Part shown: positions 42,165 through 49,061 of the stretch, in pieces
Layout of the letters: each line of letters opens with the position of its first letter
Numbering within the stretch: position 1 is the stretch's first letter
DNA from: Candidatus Segatella caccae
GTDB lineage: Bacteria; Bacteroidota; Bacteroidia; Bacteroidales; Bacteroidaceae
Length of the DNA stretch: 49,061 bases
Assembly: GCA_900556395.1 (NCBI GenBank)
Contig: USOQ01000009.1
Coordinates: 1-49,061 of the forward strand
Direction of reading: 5' to 3'
The notes under the pieces: model-generated
The model's input: the letters and a program-made list of their open reading frames with translations, nothing else
What the model was told of the DNA's origin: nothing
The model's database searches: none
Made by a program: the position numbers and the translations under genes

Positions 42165-43208
42165 TTAAGATTTTAAGCTATTCAACACTTCTTGAATTGA
42201 CAAATCAGCGAGACATATCACTTCATCGCTCGCACCATAATAAAGATGAATGGTATCACCATCTACTATCTGACCATTACTAAATACTACATTCCCAAAG
42301 AAGCCTGTCTGCTCATAAGTTGCTATAGGCTCCATGATAGGCTGCTCAGAACGAGCAAGGACTCGAGTAGGGTCGTTCAAATCGAGAAGCATGGCACCTA
42401 AACAATATCTATTTTCGGCTGTAGCTCCGTGATATATCTCAAGCCAACCCTCACTCGTCTTTATTGGAGGTGCTCCAGCACCTAAACGAGCGCTATCAAA
42501 ATGGCCGTCACGAGTAGTTGCTATACATACATGGTTACCCCAATGTACGCGATCGGGTGACTCTGCTATCCACATATAATTGCCACCCAGTTCAGGACTA
42601 CTTGGACGATGGAAAGCATAATATTTATCACCTATTTTCTCTTCGAACAAAGCACAATCCTTATTATGAGGGGGGAATATCATACCATGATGTTGGAAAC
42701 TTTTGAAATCTTGCGTTTCGAGCATACCAACACCTACTGCTACTGGTGACACTTCGGTAAATGTTAGGAAATATCCATCTTCCATCGTTGCCACGCGACA
42801 ATCTTCGATACCAAACGATTCTGAAGGACGACTACCAAATATAGGAGGATAAGCTACATCTTCATGAAAGTGAACTCCATCTTCACTAAATGCAAAACGA
42901 AGATAAGAAAGTGTGGTGAGATAATTCTGACCTTTATAATTGATAACGCGAGGATCAGAAGCATCTAAATTAGGGTCATTCTTATCAAATTCTAAGACTT
43001 TAAATCCTTCCTCAGTATAAATAGGGAAGGATATTTTCCCATCTATCTGCTTCGGACGCTCAGCTACACGTATAACAAGACCTACACGGCCATCCATCAT
43101 AAATACTCCAGGATTTAGTAAACATGCAATTTCCATACCTTCAATGGCAGGTACAAAATCACATGGCTTCAAAATCGGATTCAGGTTGTTTCTTTTAGTT
43201 ATGTCCAT
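42165..43208 (-). CDS. GH130 beta-mannoside phosphorylase-like enzyme
   Basis: 347 residues, no signal peptide, cytoplasmic. GH130 enzymes are five-bladed propellers that mostly phosphorolyse beta-mannosides to mannose 1-phosphate. FGIEDCRVA holds the catalytic Asp. KDCALFEEKIGDKYYAFHRP and GAGAPPIKTSEGWLEIYHGA carry the Arg/His/Lys that bind phosphate, which points to a phosphorylase, not to the hydrolytic GH130 group. The pattern reminds me of beta-1,2-mannobiose phosphorylases, but linkage is uncertain. It is the first gene of the leftward operon, with a -7 box 36 nt upstream. Confidence 0.85.
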   Translation of the reverse strand: MDITKRNNLNPILKPCDFVPAIEGMEIACLLNPGVFMMDGRVGLVIRVAERPKQIDGKISFPIYTEEGFKVLEFDKNDPNLDASDPRVINYKGQNYLTTLSYLRFAFSEDGVHFHEDVAYPPIFGSRPSESFGIEDCRVATMEDGYFLTFTEVSPVAVGVGMLETQDFKSFQHHGMIFPPHNKDCALFEEKIGDKYYAFHRPSSPELGGNYMWIAESPDRVHWGNHVCIATTRDGHFDSARLGAGAPPIKTSEGWLEIYHGATAENRYCLGAMLLDLNDPTRVLARSEQPIMEPIATYEQTGFFGNVVFSNGQIVDGDTIHLYYGASDEVICLADLSIQEVLNSLKS

Positions 43209-43243
43209 TGTTTAAAATTAAAAAAAAAGTTTCAATTGCACTG

Positions 43244-43251
43244 CAAAATTA
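43244..43251 (-). promoter_or_regulatory. Putative -7 box of the GH130-MFS-unknown-susCD operon
   Basis: TAATTTTG on the minus strand, 36 nt upstream of the GH130 start. The 229-nt divergent gap up to 43437 should also hold the regulator's binding site; none was identified with confidence. Confidence 0.55.
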
Positions 43252-43407
43252 TATTCTTTATTGAAAATGATAGTATATTAGGTTTGCAAAGTTGTATACA
43301 CAAGTACCACCAACACATTTTAACCCATATAGATATAATTTGAACTCATGTATACATAATAGACGAGAATATTTGATTTTTCTTGCATTTTATTCGCCAT
43401 TTATTCT

Positions 43408-43415
43408 TAACTTTG
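43408..43415 (+). promoter_or_regulatory. Putative -7 box of the hybrid regulator gene
   Basis: TAACTTTG, 23 nt upstream of the start codon; the -33 match is poor. Confidence 0.5.
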
Positions 43416-43437
43416 CAACAGCAACAACAATCAAAAC

Positions 43438-46400
43438 ATGAAAAGGATTATAAATGTATACACTATTTCCGCAGTATTGTTAATCATCAGTTCTATTGCA
43501 ATATGTCAAAACCATAGAATGGAGTCTTTACATTTAGACAACAATAATGGCATGAGCAATAGTTCTGTCAACGTTATTTTTCAAGACTCCCAAGGAATTA
43601 TGTGGTTTGGAACATGGGATGGTCTCAACAGATATGACGGACATAAATTTGAACAATATCTGTCAAAGACCAAAGATTCAACTACGCTTCCCCATCCCGT
43701 CATCAGAGACATACAAGAGGAAGATAGTCTACACTTATGGATTACAACTGATGGTGGTATTAGCCGCTTCAATAAAGCAAGCGGCAAGTCTACTCGTTTT
43801 CTTTTAAACAGCCCCGTACAACAACATCAGGGTGAAAAGACTTTCAAATGTACCATAGACAGGAAAGGACATATCGTTGCCAATTGCAATACTGGATATA
43901 TATATATATATTCTAAAGTATCCCAAAGTTTTACTCCCTTACATGCTCCCTATATCCCAAAAGGAGATATCGAATTTCTCTGCTTTGACGCAAATGACAG
44001 GCTTTGGGTTGCTAATAACAAGTTGCTTACCTGCTTCAAACTAGAAGCGAACAGGCTGAAAGTTTTAAAAAAATACACTTTGCCACCACACACCATTTCA
44101 CTTCTTCGTGGAGGTAAAGGGCATATCTTTGTTCAATCAAAAGACAAGTTACTCCAAATAAACAAAAAAGGAGAACTGCAAGATACTCACTTGAACTTTA
44201 ACGAAAAAATACTTTGCATCAGCAAGTCACAGCAAACGATATATATAGGTACAGATCATGGTTGTTATATTTTGGAGAAGGGAAAATGCTCCCCTCTTCT
44301 TAAAGGATGTGCCGTATTTTCCATATACAAAGGCACACAGAATATTCTATGGACAGGAACTGACGGAAAGGGTATCTATCAATTCTTCGAAAGTTCACGT
44401 TTTATCCACTCTCCTAAGATTACGAATATAGAATCACCCATTCGTGCGATACTCCAAGAAGACAAAACGGTATGGATTGGTAGTAAAGGAAACGGTTTGT
44501 CTCGTTACCACATGATAAATGAAGACAGTATGGTACACAAACACAATTATGACTTAGGACCAGGAAGAAGCTATAACGCCGTCTTCTCACTCTGTAAGGG
44601 AATCGACGGCAAACTTTTCATCGGTACAGATGGAATTGGTCTACCATTCATTGAAAACGGGAAATTACAAAGAATGTACTTCAAAAACCCTAAAGAAGAA
44701 AAGGCTATTTTTTCTGTATATTCTATACTCCAAGAGAACGATAGCACTCTATACGTAGGAACAAGCGGAAATGGTTTACTTAAACTTACTATCAAAGATA
44801 ACTTAGTTTTACGCATCAACAAATATGGTTTGTCACAAGGCAAAAACTCCCTTGAAAGTAATATTGTATATAGCCTTATCAATGATGGTCGTTATCTTTG
44901 GATAGGCACGAGAGGAGGAGGTTTGAGCCGACTTAACAAGGTTAATGGCCAAATCAACACCTACCGAAATATTTCAAACAACAACAATTCACCTATTTGC
45001 GATGACATCATCACCCTACTAAAAGATCACAAAGGACGTCTATGGATAGGAACAACACAAGGACTTAACTTCCTGGAGGTCAACAACGAACATGTTGTTT
45101 TCAAACAGCTCAATCCTAGCATTCATCTTGACAACGCTAATATACATGGTATCCAAGAAGACATTTTCCACAATTTATGGATCAGCACAAGTAACGGCAT
45201 CGTGCATCTAAATCCAGAAACACAAAATGCGATTAACTTTTATTACCGAGATGGCTTACAAGGTAATGAATTTTCAGATGGAGCGAGTTTTTCTGGTACC
45301 AACGAGAATAAAATCTTCTTCGGAGGTACTAATGGTATCAGCATCATTTCTCCATTACAAATGGAGAAGGATGTATTTATGCCACAACTCCTTCTTTATC
45401 ACATTTACGTAGACCAAGAAAAGATTGTCTTCCCAAACAAAAACATCGTAGTAGACAACAAGACACATACTATAGAAATTTCATTCTCTGTTCTCGACTA
45501 TATAGACAACGACCGCTGCGATTTATCATATTCGTTAGAGCGCGATGGATGGTTCCAAAACAAGGATATATCTTGGACACAAGTTGGAGAAAGCAAGAAA
45601 ATTATTCTCAGTAAACTTTTTCCAGGACATTACACGCTACACGTAAGACAAAGTAACTCTACTCATATTTGGGCAAACCAAACGCTCGATATTCCCATAC
45701 AGGTAACTTTTCCCCTGTGGGCAAGATGGTGGACTATCCTTTTGTACGCAATTGTCATTTTCCTTATTATAAGATACATTTTCCATATCAAAAAAGTACA
45801 CATGGAGATACGCCACGAGGCAGAGATGGAACATCGTAAGTTGCAAAGCCGTGAGGATATCCATCAAGCCAAATTGCGTTTCTTTGGAAACGTAGCTCGT
45901 AATTTTACAAACAACATGACACAAATTTATGCTGATATTGCTAAACTAAAAAAGTCTGAAGTGGAAAAAGATAGTCTCAAATACGTCAATCGTATTGACG
46001 CTAATGTACAACAAATGAATCTTCAGATCCGACAATTAGCCGAGATCAAGAAGGCAGAAACCAATGACACAGAGATTATTACAGAAGAAGTAGACTTGAT
46101 GGATTTTATCAAGTATGCTTTCGATGACTTCTCTTCTGATATCAACAACAAGAAACTCAATCTAATCATTGCCAACCGCTATAATATTGCCAATACCATT
46201 ACAGACAAAAACCTACTCACCAAGGCTTTACATAACTTATTAAGCTACATCATAACTAATACATTCAATGATAGTTCCGTAGAAGTCACACATCATTGGG
46301 AGGAAGCATGCTGGAATATCACATACACATACAAAGGCATTTCACCCACAGAAAAAGAACTGAACATCATCTTCAATCGCTATAAAGCATTAGAAAATTT

Positions 46401-47376
46401 CGAGAACAAACTCTCTGATGGCAAAAACGACAATGTCATCAGTTTAACAGTTTGCAACGATTTATTACAACGAATCAATGGACACTTAAAGATTGAAAAA
46501 ATCAGTGAAACTTCAACTAGTTGCACGCTTGTGATACCCAAGCTCAAACTTACTGAAAAAAAGAAAGAAGAACCTCTCGCTACCGACTCGCTCACTCAAA
46601 TCATTAGCCACAAAGACAAAACGGTGCTAATTATCGAAAAGGATAAAACCATGCAACGACTCATGACCGATACCTTACAACTACAATATAACGTCTTGCA
46701 CATTGATAACGAGGATGATGCTCATGAAATGTTTGAAGCCAATACGATAGACATTATTATCTATGATCCTGCTAACAACAACTATGACTTTATAGACCAA
46801 CTGCAAACAGACAAGGCTTCAAAAAACATTCCTCTCATCTTCGTTTCAACAGAGAGTGAAAAAGACACTCATGTTGATATCATTCAGAGAGGAGCAAATG
46901 CTATCATCGAAAAGCCTTTCCATACAGACTATCTCAAAGCTATCACCGACCGCACATTAGCTGAGATGCAACGCATGTTAGAATTTTCAGAAACATCTGC
47001 TGCCTACATACAGAAATACGACTCTAAGGAATTTTCTGAAAACGACAAAAAATTCTTGCAAGATGCCATAGATGTACTCAAAGCTCATTATGAGGATGAG
47101 GATTATTCTCTCGACAAATTGGCAAAAGACTTATTGGTAAGCCGCACTCAACTATATCGCAAACTGAAAATGCTGATTAATACAACTCCTAACGATTTTA
47201 TCACCAACTACAGAATGCAGCAAGCTGAGAAGATGCTGAAATCCAGCAATCAAACCATTTCAGAAATCATAACTAAATGTGGATTTCGCAATCGAGCTTT
47301 CTTTTATAGGGAGTTTGCACGCCAACACAACTGCTCACCCAAAGACTTTAGAAATAAAAAAGAAATGACAAATTGA
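43438..47376 (+). CDS. Hybrid two-component regulator (HTCS) with a degenerate histidine kinase
   Basis: 1,312 residues. Signal peptide (MKRIINVYTISAVLLIISS); periplasmic two-bladed-propeller region of Reg_prop repeats (~30-640, e.g. GIMWFGTWDGLNRYDG, LWIGTRGGGLSRLNK); Y_Y_Y domain (~680-755); one membrane helix (~764-785); kinase-like region (~810-1055); receiver (~1060-1175); AraC-type HTH (~1215-1310). HTCS proteins normally sense a glycan fragment and activate the neighbouring operon. Here the H-box reads FFGNVARNFTNN where relatives have FFTNISHEFRTP, so the phospho-accepting His is Arg821. The N-box Asn is Tyr937, and the DxGxG box is YKGIS (965-969). The receiver Asp1110 and the HTH remain. 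It diverges from the GH130 operon. Confidence 0.93.
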   Translation: MKRIINVYTISAVLLIISSIAICQNHRMESLHLDNNNGMSNSSVNVIFQDSQGIMWFGTWDGLNRYDGHKFEQYLSKTKDSTTLPHPVIRDIQEEDSLHLWITTDGGISRFNKASGKSTRFLLNSPVQQHQGEKTFKCTIDRKGHIVANCNTGYIYIYSKVSQSFTPLHAPYIPKGDIEFLCFDANDRLWVANNKLLTCFKLEANRLKVLKKYTLPPHTISLLRGGKGHIFVQSKDKLLQINKKGELQDTHLNFNEKILCISKSQQTIYIGTDHGCYILEKGKCSPLLKGCAVFSIYKGTQNILWTGTDGKGIYQFFESSRFIHSPKITNIESPIRAILQEDKTVWIGSKGNGLSRYHMINEDSMVHKHNYDLGPGRSYNAVFSLCKGIDGKLFIGTDGIGLPFIENGKLQRMYFKNPKEEKAIFSVYSILQENDSTLYVGTSGNGLLKLTIKDNLVLRINKYGLSQGKNSLESNIVYSLINDGRYLWIGTRGGGLSRLNKVNGQINTYRNISNNNNSPICDDIITLLKDHKGRLWIGTTQGLNFLEVNNEHVVFKQLNPSIHLDNANIHGIQEDIFHNLWISTSNGIVHLNPETQNAINFYYRDGLQGNEFSDGASFSGTNENKIFFGGTNGISIISPLQMEKDVFMPQLLLYHIYVDQEKIVFPNKNIVVDNKTHTIEISFSVLDYIDNDRCDLSYSLERDGWFQNKDISWTQVGESKKIILSKLFPGHYTLHVRQSNSTHIWANQTLDIPIQVTFPLWARWWTILLYAIVIFLIIRYIFHIKKVHMEIRHEAEMEHRKLQSREDIHQAKLRFFGNVARNFTNNMTQIYADIAKLKKSEVEKDSLKYVNRIDANVQQMNLQIRQLAEIKKAETNDTEIITEEVDLMDFIKYAFDDFSSDINNKKLNLIIANRYNIANTITDKNLLTKALHNLLSYIITNTFNDSSVEVTHHWEEACWNITYTYKGISPTEKELNIIFNRYKALENFENKLSDGKNDNVISLTVCNDLLQRINGHLKIEKISETSTSCTLVIPKLKLTEKKKEEPLATDSLTQIISHKDKTVLIIEKDKTMQRLMTDTLQLQYNVLHIDNEDDAHEMFEANTIDIIIYDPANNNYDFIDQLQTDKASKNIPLIFVSTESEKDTHVDIIQRGANAIIEKPFHTDYLKAITDRTLAEMQRMLEFSETSAAYIQKYDSKEFSENDKKFLQDAIDVLKAHYEDEDYSLDKLAKDLLVSRTQLYRKLKMLINTTPNDFITNYRMQQAEKMLKSSNQTISEIITKCGFRNRAFFYREFARQHNCSPKDFRNKKEMTN

Positions 47377-47471
47377 CATACAAAAATAAAGACGCTATTT
47401 AACCGATTAACAGAAATACATCCATAACTTCTGTAATATTTTTTATCAAATCGTCAAACCATAGAAGCAAC

Positions 47472-47528
47472 AAAAACATTCCAATTCTTTCCAATTTTGC
47501 AAACATTGGAAAGAATTGGAATGTTTTT
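47472..47528. repeat. Inverted repeat, right copy, bracketing the carbohydrate locus
   Basis: A 23-bp perfect stem (47472-47494 with 47506-47528) around the loop TTTTGCAAACA, ending in T residues; it can double as the terminator of the regulator gene. 47478-47520 is identical to 34357-34399. Confidence 0.92.
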
Positions 47529-47641
47529 ATTGGAATTATTAACAAAAAACGAGCTATATTACATTCTGGCAATGACGAGAGTAATGCTTGGTTGATATCG
47601 TCATATTGACAGAAACAAATCCTTTCTATTCATCCCATGCG

Positions 47642-47708
47642 CCTTATATATAATAAGGTGTAAAGGATGAAAAAAGGCCCTCAAACAGTCATATACCACA
47701 AATGTGGT
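47642..47708. promoter_or_regulatory. Two short palindromes upstream of the metY promoter
   Basis: CCTTATATATAATAAGG (47642-47658) and ACCACAAATGTGGT (47695-47708), 48-114 nt upstream of the -7 box. They may be operator sites; no known regulator motif was recognised. Confidence 0.35.
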
Positions 47709-47755
47709 AGTAATAATACTACTTATATGCTATTTCAGAATCCAGAAAATCGCCG

Positions 47756-47763
47756 TACCTTTG
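47756..47763 (+). promoter_or_regulatory. Putative -7 box of metY
   Basis: TACCTTTG with TTTC at 47733-47736 (19-nt spacer) as a weak -33 element. It lies 150 nt upstream of the start codon. Confidence 0.6.
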
Positions 47764-47913
47764 CAACGACAATCAGAACAAACAGCATGATGACTTTCTG
47801 AAGAACATCAGAATGTCTTAAAGAGAGAACATCAATCTGGAATTCTGGGCGACAGATTTATATAAATGAATACAGAAATAGCATATCAACATTTAAAAAA
47901 GAAAGGACAGATT

Positions 47914-49061
47914 ATGAGTACAGAAAAGAAACTTCGCTTTGAGACACTTCAGTTGCATGTAGGTCAGGAAAATCCAGATCCAGCTACCGACGCTCGTGCG
48001 GTGCCTATCTATCAGACCACAAGTTACGTATTCCGCAACTCTCAGCACGCTGCCGATCGCTTCGGCCTCCGCGACGCTGGTAACATATACGGTCGCTTGA
48101 CCAACTCTACTCAGGGTGTATTCGAAGACCGTGTGGCTGCCCTCGAGGGTGGTGTAGCTGGTTTGGCTGTCGCTTCTGGTGCTGCCGCTGTAACCTATGC
48201 TCTGCAGAACATCCTTCAGAATGGCGACCACATCGTAGCTGCCGACAACATCTACGGTGGTACTTATAACCTCATCACCCATACATTGACCACACAGGGC
48301 GTCAGCTACTCCATCGTAGATCCTCGCAACTTCGAGCAGGTAGAGGCAGCCATCCAGGACAACACCAAGGCTCTCTATGCAGAGACCTTCGGAAATCCTA
48401 ACTCAGATGTGACCGATATCGACAAGTTGGCTGAGATTGCTCATCGCCACAACATCCCATTGATTATAGACAACACCTTCGGCACGCCATACCTCATCCG
48501 TCCTATTGAGCACGGAGCTGACATCGTGGTTCACTCTGCCACTAAGTTTATCGGCGGTCACGGTTCTTCTCTCGGTGGTGTCATCGTTGATGGCGGTAAG
48601 TTCGACTGGAAGGCAAATGCCGACAAGTTCCCTACTCTCGCCAAGCCAGACCCATCTTATCATGGTGCAGTATTCGCAGATGTAGCAGGAGCAGCAGCTT
48701 TCGTAACCCGCATCCGTGCGGTCATCCTTCGTGACACTGGTGCTACCATCTCTCCATTCAATGCCTGGATTCTTCTCCAGGGCTTGGAGACATTGAGCCT
48801 CCGTGTGGAGCGCCACGTACAGAATGCATTGAAGGTGGTAGAGTATTTAGAGAACCATCCTAAGGTGGCTAAGGTAAATCATCCAGCCGTTCCTTCTCAT
48901 CCCGACCACGAGCTCTACAAGAGACTCTACCCCAATGGTGCAGGTTCTATCTTCACCTTCGATATCAAGGGCGGCGAAAAAGAGGCTTGGGATTTCATTG
49001 ACCACTTGCGCATCTTCTCTTTGCTGGCTAACGTAGCCGACGTGAAGTCACTGGTTATCCA
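47914..49061 (+). CDS. metY: O-acetylhomoserine sulfhydrylase (Cys/Met metabolism PLP enzyme), N-terminal ~382 residues
   Basis: The frame is open to the right edge; full-length relatives have ~425-430 residues, so about 45 are missing. It makes homocysteine from O-acetylhomoserine and sulfide. LQLHVGQENPDPATDARAVP and PIYQTTSYVF are typical of the MetY branch, and HSATKFIGGHGSSLGG carries the PLP lysine. ATG 47914 is preferred because AAAGGA lies just upstream; an in-frame ATG at 47866 would add 16 residues with no family similarity. Confidence 0.92.
   Translation, partial: MSTEKKLRFETLQLHVGQENPDPATDARAVPIYQTTSYVFRNSQHAADRFGLRDAGNIYGRLTNSTQGVFEDRVAALEGGVAGLAVASGAAAVTYALQNILQNGDHIVAADNIYGGTYNLITHTLTTQGVSYSIVDPRNFEQVEAAIQDNTKALYAETFGNPNSDVTDIDKLAEIAHRHNIPLIIDNTFGTPYLIRPIEHGADIVVHSATKFIGGHGSSLGGVIVDGGKFDWKANADKFPTLAKPDPSYHGAVFADVAGAAAFVTRIRAVILRDTGATISPFNAWILLQGLETLSLRVERHVQNALKVVEYLENHPKVAKVNHPAVPSHPDHELYKRLYPNGAGSIFTFDIKGGEKEAWDFIDHLRIFSLLANVADVKSLVI

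Larger units (their letters stand above)
47377..47913. other. Intergenic right border of the carbohydrate locus and metY leader
   Basis: 537 nt containing the right inverted repeat, two short palindromes (47642-47658; 47695-47708), the metY promoter and a leader of ~140 nt. I saw no SAM or other known riboswitch fold, and no gene. Confidence 0.6.

Noticed and set aside
47764..47913. Possible SAM riboswitch in the metY leader
   Set aside because: I could not draw a conserved riboswitch core; a covariance-model search (Infernal/Rfam) would decide.

Overview
The window looks like a chromosomal segment of a Bacteroidota bacterium, most likely Prevotella/Segatella. The reasons are: TAnnTTTG-type -7 promoter boxes in front of many genes, a SusC/SusD pair with a one-protein hybrid two-component regulator, a giant SprA/Sov type IX secretion protein directly behind ruvA, type III glutamine synthetase, the DapL lysine route, and an HU-like protein with a C-terminal extension. 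No rRNA, tRNA or CRISPR array was seen. The species call is inference.

Layout, left to right. (1) 1-4.8 kb: the N-terminal part of an alpha-2-macroglobulin-like protein (minus strand, cut by the window edge) diverges from a GH94 cellobiose-phosphorylase-like gene. (2) 4.8-6.5 kb: intergenic DNA with interspersed repeats surrounds an HU-like gene whose leader carries four 21-bp palindromic repeats; a 56-bp relic of a second GH94 gene lies downstream. (3) 6.5-11 kb: dapF-dapL-glnN on the minus strand, linking diaminopimelate synthesis and ammonium assimilation. (4) 11.7-20 kb: ruvA and the 2,561-residue sprA. (5) 20.4-24.5 kb: meso-diaminopimelate dehydrogenase, a CyuA-type cysteine desulfidase and a secreted C1-family peptidase. 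(6) 24.6-30.7 kb: dxs-trkA-trkH, then manA. (7) 30.7-33 kb: a 327-bp MITE-like element with 23-bp terminal inverted repeats, next to a two-gene ABC-type ATPase + DUF4435/TOPRIM module that resembles a compact PARIS-type defence system. (8) 33.2-34.2 kb: an EamA exporter. (9) 34.3-47.5 kb: a visibly more AT-rich carbohydrate-utilisation locus, transcribed leftward as GH130 - MFS transporter - unknown exported protein - SusC - SusD, with a divergent 1,312-residue hybrid regulator. The locus is bracketed by two copies of the same 43-nt inverted-repeat sequence. (10) 47.9 kb to the end: metY, cut by the right edge.

How the genes of the carbohydrate locus probably work together (inference): SusD and SusC capture and import a glycan, the unknown exported protein (a new enzyme candidate) acts on it in the periplasm, the MFS protein carries the product into the cytoplasm, and the GH130 enzyme phosphorolyses a beta-mannoside. 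The regulator is unusual: its histidine-kinase module lacks the phospho-accepting histidine and the ATP-binding boxes, while the receiver Asp and the AraC-type DNA-binding domain remain.

The most novel-looking points are the pseudokinase regulator, the unknown 578-residue protein, the duplicated inverted repeat bracketing the locus, the compact ATPase/TOPRIM pair, the 21-bp repeats in the HU-like leader, and several families of short mobile-looking repeats.
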